In this document: positions 25,247 through 33,071 of the stretch, one piece after another
Numbering within the stretch: position 1 is the stretch's first letter
Layout of the letters: every line of letters starts with the position of its first letter
Assembly: GCA_021299465.1 (NCBI GenBank)
Contig: JAJTHB010000003.1
Span: 1-42,839 of the forward strand
Length of the DNA: 42,839 bases
Origin: Rickettsiales bacterium
Lineage (GTDB): Bacteria > Pseudomonadota > Alphaproteobacteria > Rickettsiales > SXRF01
Direction of reading: 5' to 3'
Translations under genes and position numbers: made by a program
The notes under the pieces: generated by a model
Database searches by the model: none
The model's input: only the letters and a program-made list of their open reading frames with translations
What the model was told of the DNA's origin: nothing

Positions 25247-25598
25247 TTACGCAGCAACCCCATCGAATTTAGGCCAAAAACACGCATAGTGGATCGAAAA
25301 TGCTGCGGTGAGTTTCGTGCGACAACATCTCACCACACACTACAATACAAACTACTTCAGTCATTTCGTTTTTTTACATGACCCATTTCGTTTTTTATTT
25401 TTTGGTTTTCGTTATTTCTCATAGGGATGCACCGAAAAAAACGAAACGAAATGCAACTTTGGCAGCTGGCGCTAGGCAAATCCTGCGCTCGCGGCGTACC
25501 CGTAGGATACCCCTTGGAAGGACCCGCTGCTATTAAGGTAGGGATCGATCTGGCCATGGTATGGTTTTATCCACAGATCTGGCATGCTCTATTAATTC
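25247..25598. other. Non-coding region with iteron-like TTTCG repeats
   Basis: CATTTCGTTTTTT occurs at 25362-25374 and 25384-25396, a partial copy at 25406-25417, and inverted copies (AAAAAAACGAAACGAAATG) at 25435-25453. Copies sit in an AT-rich tract downstream of the DUF1376 gene. The layout recalls a replication origin or a binding array. An open frame on the plus strand (25427-25735) runs through it but has no family signature. Confidence 0.5.
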
Positions 25599-26072
25599 TT
25601 AGTTCTGGTTATGGTTTGGTTCTAGTTCTAGCTGATTTAGCACATCACCAATATGTCGACCTGATCCATGATCCCGACGCCTTGCCCCAGCGCCACCTGC
25701 ACCATTCGCTGGGGCGGTCGCTTGATGAGATTTGAACTTTTCTGCGGTTTTCAAGCCTCCGACTTTACCATTTTCTGCATTCTTTTTACTGATTTCACAG
25801 GCGCGCTTATAATCTTTCTGAATGCGTTTCTGGCTGATGATGCCCAGATCGATGATGAGATAATCTGCAAGCCGTGGCCTAATTTTCTGCCAGCGTTTGA
25901 TCGAAATCCTCAGGAGCCTTGCAATCTCTTTATCATTATCACGCAGGTGGCCTCCTTTTATCCACATGTGATCCATCAGCAGCCTATACGCGCCTTGCTC
26001 CTCCAGTGTCAGGTTAGCGGTGTCGGCAATGTGCGCGTCGGGATACCATTGCTGCATCGGGATTTTACTCAT
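25599..26072 (-). CDS. DUF1376 (YdaU-like) protein, phage/element replication type
   Basis: A 157-aa protein. Residues 1-85 match DUF1376: QWYPDAHIADTANLTLEEQGAYRLLMDHMW, then DNDKEIARLLRISIKRWQKIR, a winged-helix found at the N-terminus of phage and island replication-initiation-like proteins such as YdaU. The C-terminal part is short, basic and low-complexity (GAGARRRDHG, ELEPNHNQN), so the protein is shorter than many relatives. The ATG at 26072 starts MSKIPMQ; the longer upstream version adds a basic tail without family support. It is adjacent to the iteron-like repeats, which fits a replication role. Confidence 0.8.
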   Translation of the reverse strand: MSKIPMQQWYPDAHIADTANLTLEEQGAYRLLMDHMWIKGGHLRDNDKEIARLLRISIKRWQKIRPRLADYLIIDLGIISQKRIQKDYKRACEISKKNAENGKVGGLKTAEKFKSHQATAPANGAGGAGARRRDHGSGRHIGDVLNQLELEPNHNQN

Positions 26073-26140
26073 GAGTAAATCTCCCCTGCGCGATCGGTGG
26101 CGAGTGATCACGCCCTACCTTTGCACCAATATGGGTGTAT

Positions 26141-26359
26141 TTAGCGTTTCGCATTTTGCTCCTCCATCCACTGGAAGAAGGCGGCTTCATCGATCAGCAC
26201 GCGGCGACCGCAACGGCGAATGACTTTATCAAAGCCGTTATCGGCGGCAAAAAAGACCAGATGCCGCAAGCCCCCTAAAGGTGGCCATTGATGATGCTCG
26301 TTCCATTTGGTGACGGGGATAAGGCGGGTTTGCGGTTTGAGAGAATCGTTGTTGTCCAT
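26141..26359 (-). CDS. Small AlpA/excisionase-like DNA-binding protein
   Basis: A 72-aa protein: LIPVTKWNEHHQWPPLGGLRHLVF, then VIRRCGRRVLIDEAAFFQWM. The closing RVLIDEAAFFQW pattern is typical of excisionase/AlpA-like winged-HTH proteins on alphaproteobacterial islands, where they sit near the integrase and replication gene. Probable roles are directing excision or regulating the element. It lies between the DUF1376 gene and the 152-aa gene on the same strand. Confidence 0.75.
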   Translation of the reverse strand: MDNNDSLKPQTRLIPVTKWNEHHQWPPLGGLRHLVFFAADNGFDKVIRRCGRRVLIDEAAFFQWMEEQNAKR

Positions 26360-26513
26360 TGGTCATGCTCCGTAGTGTGTTGCGTAAATTCCGACGACAT
26401 CGCCGGATACGGAGCAGGATATAGATCGACTGGATGTTGGCGATGCGGTCTAGATCGGCACTGCATCAGTGTAGGTCTTTACTGTTGCAGTGTACGCGTA
26501 GGCTGTAACAGCG

Positions 26514-26972
26514 CTATGCGGTTTTCTTCTTAAACGGGGTCTTCTTTTCCTCTGCAGGACGAGGATCGAGATCTTTGATCCATTCGCGCACTGTTCTATC
26601 ATCATATGGTTTTCTCTCGCCGAACTGCTCCATCCAAGGATGTTCGATAACCTGCTTGATCTGATAGCTGGAGTTCTGCGCCCAAAGAATTGCCGCGATT
26701 GCTCTACAGCGTTCACGCACCAGTTGGCTTTTACGAGGCTGCACCTCCTTGACCTTATGAATCTTGGCAAGAAAATTGTTTGATTGGATGTCTGCCAATT
26801 CTGAGGCTTCCTGCATGAGAGGGTAACAAAACTCTAGAAGATCCTCCGGTGAGTCATACATCATTTTCATCAGCGAAAGCTGCATAAGTGCATAGGGATT
26901 TGGCACACGCTGACCATTCGCCAGAATAATGTCATCTTTTTTGGGCTTTCTGCCCGGCCAATCTTTGCTCAT
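26514..26972 (-). CDS. Uncharacterised 152-aa island protein
   Basis: I do not recognise a family. It is hydrophilic and helical with a KPKKDD N-terminus and a Lys-rich tail (EEKKTPFKKKTA); RTVREWIKDLDPR near residue 128 could be the recognition end of a small helix-turn-helix. The start overlaps the integrase stop (TCAT at 26969-26972), so it is translationally coupled to the integrase and probably belongs to the mobility module. Confidence 0.65.
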   Translation of the reverse strand: MSKDWPGRKPKKDDIILANGQRVPNPYALMQLSLMKMMYDSPEDLLEFCYPLMQEASELADIQSNNFLAKIHKVKEVQPRKSQLVRERCRAIAAILWAQNSSYQIKQVIEHPWMEQFGERKPYDDRTVREWIKDLDPRPAEEKKTPFKKKTA

Positions 26973-28036
26973 ACAGCCCCCTCAAACATTTTCTTATTCA
27001 TCTTCTCCACCACACCAGCGGTGTGGACTTCGCTTAGGTGTGAGTAACGCTTCACCATCGCCAGCGTTTTGTGGCCAAGGACTTCCGCGATTTCGTTGGT
27101 GGATGCACCGTTCATGGCGAGGTAACTCGCAGCGGTGTGGCGCAGGTCATGGAAACGGAAGTCTTCGATCTCTGCCTTCTCAAGCACAGCCAACCACGCG
27201 GCGCGGCTCTCCCACGGGCGGGTGGGGTTTTGCGGGGATGGGAACACCAGCGGGCTGACCCTATTACGACCTTCATATTGCGCCTGCATCAGCTCCAGCG
27301 CGTGGTGGGCGAGTGGCAGCACGCGGCGTTCGCCGTTCTTCGTGTCCTGCAGCACGATGGCTTTGCGCTTAAAGTCCACATCCTTCCATTGCAGGTTAAT
27401 TAGCTCGCCATGGCGTGCGCCGGTGGAGAGCGCCAGAACCACCAACGGGTAGATGAATTCGCTGTTGATTTCGGTGCAGGCGGCAAGCAGGCGCGTGCGC
27501 TCGTCGTCGCTTAAGAAGCGCACACGGCCACGCGGCTCGGGTAGTTTGGCGATTTTATTCATGGGGTGTTCTTGCAGCCATTCCCATTCGTTCACCGCGA
27601 CGCTGAAGGCGTGGCTGAGTGCGCCCATGTAGCGGTTGGCGGTGCCAGCGCTGCGGCGTTCGACGTTTTTGCCGGTGGCGATCAGCTTCTCGCGCTTTTC
27701 GATAATCAGAGTTTTGGTGACATCCGCCAACGCATACGCGCCGAGTTCGCTTTTTCACCAGTCGAGATACATCTCCACCGCGCCCGCACGTTTAGGATTG
27801 CGGGTTTTCTGGTAATCGAGGTAGCGCTTGATGAGGTCGGCGACGGTGTATTTTTTTGCCTGCGTGGTTTTGAAATAGCGACCTTCACGCATCGCCGTTT
27901 CGGTTTGTTGCGCCCATTGGCGGGCATCGGTTTTGCGTTCGAACGTGGCCGACTGAGAGGGAAAACCGCGAATGCGAATTTTCACGCGGTAGCTGGTTTT
28001 GCCGTCAGGCGTTTGCCTCGTTTCGATGGTTGCCAT
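26969..28036 (-). pseudogene. int: Tyrosine integrase interrupted by one in-frame TGA
   Basis: Reading from the ATG at 28036, 93 codons give the arm-binding domain (MATIETRQTPDGKTSYRVKI, then FERKTDARQWA) and core-binding start, then TGA at 27755-27757. The frame stays open and continues with KSELGAYALADVTKTLI and the full catalytic domain: Arg in TGARHGE, HDLRHTAAS, the second His in LGHKT and Tyr in VKRYSHL. Related integrases have WWK where this has W-stop-K, so a TGG to TGA change is the simple explanation. The catalytic residues are intact, so the loss is recent or read-through occurs. Without full product the island should not excise by itself. Confidence 0.88.
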
Positions 28037-28173
28037 GCCATTTGCCTCTCATAGCGAAAGACTACAAAACATGGCGATATTATGCAACGCTCTAAATAAG
28101 AAAAACGGATGAAGATTGAAAGAAGGTGTTATCTATCAGATACTTGAGTTAAAAAGTATCGTTGTGGGACAAC
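28037..28173. other. Short gap upstream of the integrase
   Basis: No gene. It holds one TGGGACA (28165-28171), the inverse of the heptamer found at both island ends. Confidence 0.4.
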
Positions 28174-28764
28174 CTATCTTGCCTCATTCCCCAGTTGTCG
28201 CACGTCATCAATATAACGGCTATAGCGTTTTGAGGATTTAGGCGAATGATCGATAACAAGACCGCATATAGTGATGCCGGTGACCTTCATGCCGCAGAGT
28301 TTGAACAGGGTACGAAGTGCCTTGCTGGTTGGTTGTCCTGAGAACCATCGATAGATGAAGCGCGGCATACCGCAAGTGATGATGATGTGTACGCTTTTTC
28401 CTTTGAAAGCAGGCAGTGCAGTAGGCCAATAGCCATTATATTCAAAGGCAAAACCGCGTGTGATGATACGCTCAAGGAAGCCTTTGACCAGCGCAGGCGG
28501 CAAGCCCATCCATAATGGAAACACCAACACCCAATGCTCCGCTTGCACCATCGCATCGCGCAGCATGTGTAAATCAGGCTCGAGCAGTTGATCTTTGTTG
28601 TAACCTTCATGCAGAATCGGATCAAAAGTGAGCGTTGCAAGTGCGAGGGATTTCACATCATTTCCTGATGTTTTTGCGCCGTTTTCGTAGGCATCCGCAA
28701 GCGCCGCACAGAGCGTCTTGCGCTCGCGAGCGGGATTACCGTTTATGATGAGAACTTTTTTCAC
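28174..28764 (-). CDS. NAD(P)H-dependent flavin oxidoreductase (flavodoxin-like fold)
   Basis: A 196-aa member of the Flavodoxin_2 family (KefF, MdaB and WrbA-like quinone reductases). The FMN phosphate loop is INGNPARERKTLC near residues 7-19; VFPLWMGLPPALVKGFLERI near 80-100 is the family signature with the W-x-G-x-P loop. Enzymes of this family reduce quinones with two electrons and limit oxidative damage. The gene leads the group next to the tRNA, with a cytochrome b and a metal ATPase on the same strand. The substrate is not known. Confidence 0.88.
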   Translation of the reverse strand: MKKVLIINGNPARERKTLCAALADAYENGAKTSGNDVKSLALATLTFDPILHEGYNKDQLLEPDLHMLRDAMVQAEHWVLVFPLWMGLPPALVKGFLERIITRGFAFEYNGYWPTALPAFKGKSVHIIITCGMPRFIYRWFSGQPTSKALRTLFKLCGMKVTGITICGLVIDHSPKSSKRYSRYIDDVRQLGNEAR

Positions 28765-28840
28765 GCTATAACCTTAATCTTCTTACATTAGGATGCGATA
28801 CGAAAATGCACGGCTGGCGTATAGTTTGCGTAAGGAGTCT

Positions 28841-29374
28841 TTATTTTTTACTGTCACCCTTCGGCACAAACAGCATGAACTTGGCCAGTGGAAATTTGAA
28901 AAGCACAATATACGTTACATGCATTCCAACGAATAACAGCATCAGGTTGGCGAATAATTCGTGCGATTCGTCAAGGAATCCTTCTTCTTGTTCGCCTTCG
29001 TGTTCCTCGTCATCGGCATAGGCACTGGCAACAATTTTAGCATTCGCCAGCCCAATAGATTTTCCTTTGTCGAGCGCGATGCCGGTGCCGGTAGCTAAAA
29101 TCAAGCTCAAAGCAATGCCCAGCATCAGGCTTTTGCTGATAGAGGGGTGCGTAAATGCGTTGTCGAATTTCAAGCCTTCAAATGATGGATAAAAGCGCAT
29201 CAGCCCAACTTGTCGCTCACCACTGAGCGCCCATAGAAGGCGCAAGGCAATGACAATAGCGACGCCGTAACCAAGCCATGCGTGGACAAAGCCAAGCTCA
29301 CCTGTGAGGTACGCCAGTATCGCTAGAATAGCGAGCGTTGCGTGGTAGATGCGTATGCGTTGCATGATGTTCAT
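28841..29374 (-). CDS. Cytochrome b561-like membrane protein
   Basis: A 177-aa four-helix membrane protein. The helix RIRIYHATLAILAILAYLTGE carries the first heme His; HPSISKSLMLGIALSLILATG and HELFANLMLLFVGMHVTYIV supply further axial His candidates. It matches the short cytochrome b/b6 domain proteins (COG3658) that pass electrons to periplasmic partners. Between helices 3 and 4 is an acidic loop (DDEEHEGEQEEG) that could bind metal. The ATG at 29374 has no strong Shine-Dalgarno. It ends 76 bp before the oxidoreductase. Confidence 0.82.
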   Translation of the reverse strand: MNIMQRIRIYHATLAILAILAYLTGELGFVHAWLGYGVAIVIALRLLWALSGERQVGLMRFYPSFEGLKFDNAFTHPSISKSLMLGIALSLILATGTGIALDKGKSIGLANAKIVASAYADDEEHEGEQEEGFLDESHELFANLMLLFVGMHVTYIVLFKFPLAKFMLFVPKGDSKK

Positions 29375-29424
29375 GGTGTCACTCTATCAGAATTACGAAC
29401 ATCAGAATTGATGCGCGTCAATAA

Positions 29425-31317
29425 TCAGCGGTTCATATCCGTTTCGATGCGCTTGCCGAGGCTTAGGCGCAGCGCGTTGGCAATGGCCAGCACGTCGATA
29501 AATTCCTGAAACAACGCCGCCTGCACGGGGCTGATATAGCCAGCCGCCGCAAAGCCCATACCGATGAGCGAGAGCGCCATGCCACCGATAGCGCTTTGCA
29601 GCGCGATCAGTCGCAAGCGCGTGCTGATATGTAGCAGCTCATCCACCTTAGCAAGTGAGTTTTCCATGATCACCACACCAGCGGCCTCAGCCGTCACGCT
29701 GCTATGCTGGCCGAAAGCAATGCCCACCGTGGCGGATGCCAGCGCAGGCGCATCGTTAATGCCATCGCCCATAAACAGCGTCGGCGCTTTGGCTGTTTCC
29801 TCGCGCACAATCGTCACTTTTTGCTCAGGGCTTTGCGAGGCCAGCGTTTCTTTAATACCAAGCAATTCAGCCAGATACGCCACCTCTGATTCACGATCAC
29901 CCGACACCAGCATGATCTTGTTGAACTGGTGCGAGGGTGCCAGATGGCCGATGAAGGATTTGCCGTCCGAACGCGGTGCATCGCGGAAGCGGAGCGTGGC
30001 AGCGTATTTGCCATCCATCACGATGATGCTTTCTAACCCCGCAGCGGTGGGGGGTAATTTTAATTCCGGTTGCAACTGCAAAAGTTTTTTGCGGCTGGTG
30101 ACAGCAATTTCATGCCCTGCCACCATGCCGGTTAAGCCTTGCCCAGGCTTTTCAGAAACACTTGCTGCTTCTATCAGCACCAGCTTGGCTTTCTCAGCGG
30201 CTTGTAAAATCGCGCTTGCCAGCGGGTGTTTTGAATAACGCTCAAGGCTGGCTGCACGGCCTAAAATATCATCGGCATTTAATCCTGCTGCAGGTAAAAT
30301 CTCGGTGAGTTCCGGCTTGCCATACGTCAGCGTGCCGGTTTTATCGAAGATAGCTGTGCGGCAGGTGGGCAGCCGCTCCAGCACCGTTGGGTCTTTGATG
30401 ATAATGCCCAGCCGCGCCGCCATTGAAATCGCGCCGATGATGGTAATTGGAATCGCGATAATCAGGGGGCATGGCGTGGCAATCACCAACACAGAGAGAA
30501 ACCGCAACGCGTCGCCTGTGACCAGCCACACAATGCCAGAGACAATCAGCGCGAATACAGCGAAAGCTCCGCCCAACTGATCGCCCAGCCGCCGCAGTTG
30601 TGGTCTTTTCTGCTCGGCCTCCTGCATCACTTCCATGATCTGCGCGTAGCGGGAATCATGCGCGAGTTTTTCAGCGCGGATAGTCAGCACTGCTTCGCCG
30701 TTAATCGCACCCGAGAGCACCGCTGCACCTGGGGCTTTCGATACGCGGTAGGGCTCACCCGTTAAATAGGACTCGTCCATCGAGCCTTGGCCTTCCACCA
30801 CGATACCATCCACCGGCGCAGTCTCATGCGGGAACACCACAATCTCATCACCAATGGCAATGTCGGCGAGTGCAATTTCTTCCACCTTCGCGCCATGCTT
30901 GCGGTGTGCTTTAGATGGCATCCGATCCGAGAGCGCACGCAGCACTGAGGATGCTTTACGCATCGCATACGCCTCCAGTGCCTGACCGCCCGAAAGCATG
31001 ATGATAATGAGAATAGCGGCGAGGTATTGATCCAATAGCGCGGCTGCTACCAGTTCGATTGCGCCCAAGAAATCCGCACCAACACTGCCTTTGAATAATT
31101 TACTGCTGATCTGAATCAGTAGCGGAATGCCACCGATGATGATGACCGCCAGCAAGGGAATATCCACCGCCGTAATACCCGCAACCGCAGGCAGGTCAGC
31201 CGCGCCCAGTGCAAAATGCAGCGCGATGGAAACGAGACTGGCAGCCAGCAAGCCAATATGCCAGCGCGAAGCCAGTGGGAGAGATGTGCTTGTTTTTGTT
31301 GAGGTAGCTGTATTCAT
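29425..31317 (-). CDS. P1B-type heavy-metal-transporting ATPase
   Basis: A 630-aa metal-export pump. It has the actuator loop TGEP, the transmembrane metal motif TPCPL in VIATPCPLIIA, the phosphorylation motif DKTGTLT, the SKHPLA motif of the nucleotide domain and the hinge GDGINDAPAL. It lacks an N-terminal HMA domain and begins with membrane helices. The TPC motif and the final FQEFIDVLAIANALRLS helix do not settle whether the substrate is Zn, Cd, Co or Cu. It is 50 bp from the cytochrome gene and on the same strand; its start lies about 126 bp from the tRNA-Ser gene. Confidence 0.93.
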   Translation of the reverse strand: MNTATSTKTSTSLPLASRWHIGLLAASLVSIALHFALGAADLPAVAGITAVDIPLLAVIIIGGIPLLIQISSKLFKGSVGADFLGAIELVAAALLDQYLAAILIIIMLSGGQALEAYAMRKASSVLRALSDRMPSKAHRKHGAKVEEIALADIAIGDEIVVFPHETAPVDGIVVEGQGSMDESYLTGEPYRVSKAPGAAVLSGAINGEAVLTIRAEKLAHDSRYAQIMEVMQEAEQKRPQLRRLGDQLGGAFAVFALIVSGIVWLVTGDALRFLSVLVIATPCPLIIAIPITIIGAISMAARLGIIIKDPTVLERLPTCRTAIFDKTGTLTYGKPELTEILPAAGLNADDILGRAASLERYSKHPLASAILQAAEKAKLVLIEAASVSEKPGQGLTGMVAGHEIAVTSRKKLLQLQPELKLPPTAAGLESIIVMDGKYAATLRFRDAPRSDGKSFIGHLAPSHQFNKIMLVSGDRESEVAYLAELLGIKETLASQSPEQKVTIVREETAKAPTLFMGDGINDAPALASATVGIAFGQHSSVTAEAAGVVIMENSLAKVDELLHISTRLRLIALQSAIGGMALSLIGMGFAAAGYISPVQAALFQEFIDVLAIANALRLSLGKRIETDMNR

Positions 31318-31396
31318 AGGGCTCTATCATAGACCCTTATGCAGAAAATAGATTGCGATAGTTTATCGCTGGTTGTTGCAGTGATTTATTTTGAAC

Positions 31397-31414
31397 TGTC
31401 CCAGAATTGTCCCA
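31397..31414. promoter_or_regulatory. Candidate integrase arm-type sites, right end
   Basis: TGTCCCA at 31397-31403 and 31408-31414, spaced 11 bp start to start, as at the left end (12258-12275). They lie 30 bp inside the right core repeat. Confidence 0.55.
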
Positions 31415-31443
31415 TGGGCGTTTTTGGCATTCGAACTGGGTGG

Positions 31444-31533
31444 TGGCGGAGGAAGTGAGATTCGAACTCACGGTACCCTTACGAGTACGGCAGTTTTCAA
31501 GACTGCTGCCTTAAACCACTCGGCCATTCCTCC
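31444..31533 (-). tRNA. tRNA-Ser (anticodon UGA)
   Basis: A complete class II tRNA on the minus strand: acceptor GGAGGA pairing with TCCTCC, D-arm GGCCGAGTGGTTTAAGGC, anticodon loop CTTGAAA with anticodon TGA, a long variable arm (TACTCGTAAGGGTA) and T-loop GTTCGAATC, ending with an encoded CCA. Its 3' 58 bp are the island attachment core, so the gene was kept functional by integration. Confidence 0.95.
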
Positions 31534-31903
31534 GTATAAAATTTGCCTCTCGGCGACCCTAAAACACTCCAACCTTCACCCGTTTTCAAGACTGCTGCCT
31601 TAAACCACTCGGCCAAGCTTCCGTATATAAACTCCTGTTTCCACAGGAGTGGTTTAATTTTACTCGCTCAAGCGCCGCTTAAGCTGGCACTCGGCCATTA
31701 CTGCGTATAACACTTGCCTTTCGGCTGCCCTAAAAACACTCAAACCTACAACCGCTTCAAGCACGTTTTTATTGCTTAGGCCACGACTTGCTAGCACCCT
31801 TTGAAAATATTGTAAACGGGGATGCGATACAATCGTGGGCGAGGTCTGGAAATTGGATAAGACTGCACTATATTGCCTCTCAAATTTAACCATAGGAGAT
31901 TCT
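31534..31903. repeat. Degenerate tandem copies of the tRNA-Ser 5' half and its 5' flank
   Basis: A unit of about 86-89 bp that starts in the tRNA anticodon region and runs through its 5' flank recurs twice. Copy 2 (from 31582) repeats 34 bp of the tRNA exactly (31582-31615 = 31493-31526). Copy 3 (about 31671-31760) is more decayed but keeps CACTCGGCCATT and the flanking GCCCTAAAAACACTC. Neither copy is a whole tRNA. The end of the region (31894-31898) has AGGAG for the next gene. Confidence 0.75.
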
Positions 31904-32641
31904 ATGCTCGACCCCAAGGCACTTTTAGGCAATGTTAACAGCAGCGGCCTCGTTGGCAAAATGCTCTCTGGCATGGCCACCAAAAACTTCGCGGCGGGAC
32001 TGCTCGCAGGCGGCGTGGGCGGCGCGATGATGCGCAAGGGCGGCAAGGATATGATCGAAGACGCGGCAAAACTCGGCGGTCTCGCGCTGCTGGGCACGCT
32101 GGCCTACAAAGCCTATAATAATTACCAGCAGGATAAAGCTGCGGGGCGTGATCCGAACGTGATGGGTAATGTAAAGCAATCGGCCAGTGATTTGATCGCG
32201 CAGGCTAAGCAGCTCGCAGGCGGCATTGCCGCGCCCGCCGCTGCTGCCCCGCAGATCGCCGCGCCTCAGCACAGCCCGGAACTGACGCTCGCCATCATGC
32301 GCGCGATGATCGCCGCTGCCAAGGCCGACGGCAAGATGGATGATGCTGAGATGCAGAAAATCCTGAGCCACACCGAGCAAGGCGGGCTATCGCAGGATGA
32401 AAAAATGCTGCTGATGCGTGAAATGGCCTCAAGCGCCGATGCCGCGACCATTGCCAGCGGTGCAAAAACACCGGAAGAAGCCGCTGAGATTTACCTCGCC
32501 GCCCTACTCGTCTGCGACAGCCAATGCGCGGCTGAGCAGCAGTTCCTAAGCAGCCTTGCCGGCGCGCTGAAACTCGATAGCGGCTTTACCGGCGCACTCC
32601 AGCAGCAGCTGCTCGCCATGAACAGCCAGCAGGCGGCTTGA
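31904..32641 (+). CDS. DUF533 / TerB-like protein
   Basis: A 245-aa protein like E. coli YebE (DUF533). The N-terminal part has glycine-rich hydrophobic stretches (FAAGLLAGGVGGAMM, LGGLALLGTLAYKAYNNYQ) that may insert in the membrane. The C-terminal half is a TerB-like helical domain: ELTLAIMRAMIAAAKADGKMDDAEMQKIL with the acidic D-G-x-x-x-x-x-E motif of metal binding. It is a Cpx/envelope-stress gene in E. coli; the role here is unknown. The ATG at 31904 has AGGAG 5 bp upstream; a longer frame from 31835 has no support. Confidence 0.85.
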   Translation: MLDPKALLGNVNSSGLVGKMLSGMATKNFAAGLLAGGVGGAMMRKGGKDMIEDAAKLGGLALLGTLAYKAYNNYQQDKAAGRDPNVMGNVKQSASDLIAQAKQLAGGIAAPAAAAPQIAAPQHSPELTLAIMRAMIAAAKADGKMDDAEMQKILSHTEQGGLSQDEKMLLMREMASSADAATIASGAKTPEEAAEIYLAALLVCDSQCAAEQQFLSSLAGALKLDSGFTGALQQQLLAMNSQQAA

Positions 32642-32700
32642 GCGATTTTATCTTGAAAATCGGCGCCCTAGCCACTAACCACTAGCCACCAGCTTATTTT

Positions 32701-32718
32701 GGGGGCATAGCTCAGCGG
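32701..32718 (+). repeat. Truncated 5' copy of the CAU tRNA
   Basis: GGGGGCATAGCTCAGCGG, identical to the first 18 nt of the tRNA at 32779, 78 bp upstream. What follows is not tRNA-like, so it is a remnant. Confidence 0.7.
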
Positions 32719-32778
32719 CCAGCCATACGGCGCTTGAGTCTTGTGCTCTAACCGCCATATAGTAGCTTGGTTTAATCT

Positions 32779-32854
32779 GGGGGCATAGCTCAGCGGTTAG
32801 AGCAGGGCGCTCATAACGCCTTGGCCGGGGGTTCAAATCCCTCTGCCCCCACCA
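32779..32854 (+). tRNA. tRNA with anticodon CAU (Ile2 or elongator Met)
   Basis: A 76-nt cloverleaf with a GGGGGCA/TGCCCCC acceptor, D-arm AGCTCAGCGGTTAGAGC, anticodon stem GGGCG/CGCC around CTCATAA, T-loop GTTCAAATC and encoded CCA. The GAGCAGGG-CGCTCATAACGCC body resembles E. coli ileX-type tRNAs, so a lysidine-modified Ile reading AUA is possible; Met cannot be excluded by eye. Confidence 0.9.
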
Positions 32855-32858
32855 CTTA

Positions 32859-32943
32859 GATTTTCTTACGCGCTTCGCGCGTTAGAAAATCAAGTGCCCG
32901 CCGAAGCCCTGCGTAGCTTAGCGAAGCACGGGCGAAGGCTGGG
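32859..32943. terminator. Stem-loops after the CAU tRNA
   Basis: A 15-bp stem with one mismatch (32859-32873 with 32877-32891, TTC loop) follows the tRNA by 4 bp. A second, GC-rich stem-rich segment to about 32943 (GCCCTGCGTAGCTTAGCGAA and its partner) has the look of a REP-type extragenic repeat. No long T-run is seen. Confidence 0.55.
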
Positions 32944-33071
32944 CTGTTGCCGGTAGGTTCTTAACGTACCCCAAAACGGGTTCGGAAAATGCTAGTTTTT
33001 AATAGTGGCAAAATTTAATCCCCTGTATATTCTATAATTATTAGGTTCCAATCTACTGGCGGTGGCGGGCA
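32944..33071. other. Intergenic region before the 490-aa gene
   Basis: No gene or RNA is seen. GGCGGGC just before the ATG at 33072 can serve as the ribosome-binding site. Confidence 0.3.

Larger units (their letters stand above)
12083..31501. mobile_element. 19.4-kb integrative genomic island in tRNA-Ser(UGA)
   Basis: A 58-bp perfect direct repeat at 12083-12140 and 31444-31501 bounds the region. The right copy is the 3' part of an intact tRNA-Ser gene, the left copy is that 3' part alone, the usual result of a tyrosine integrase using a tRNA 3' end. A tyrosine integrase gene (disrupted) lies inside, as do hipBA, abiE, a type I restriction system, an excisionase-like HTH and a DUF1376 replication-like gene. 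Both ends hold TGTCCCA-N4-TGTCCCA just inside. The integrase lies 3.4 kb from the tRNA, so the trio at 28174-31317 either is extra cargo or was added later. Confidence 0.85.

Noticed and set aside
25427-25735. 102-codon frame on the plus strand
   Set aside because: Runs through the iteron-like tract and opposes the DUF1376 gene, which has clear family support.
6020-27757. UGA read as tryptophan, because two TGA codons fall at likely Trp positions (6020-6022 and 27755-27757)
   Set aside because: Many intact genes here stop at TGA (aceA, hipB, hsdR, dnaJ), several with ATGA overlaps, and Trp is written TGG throughout. Two separate nonsense mutations are simpler.
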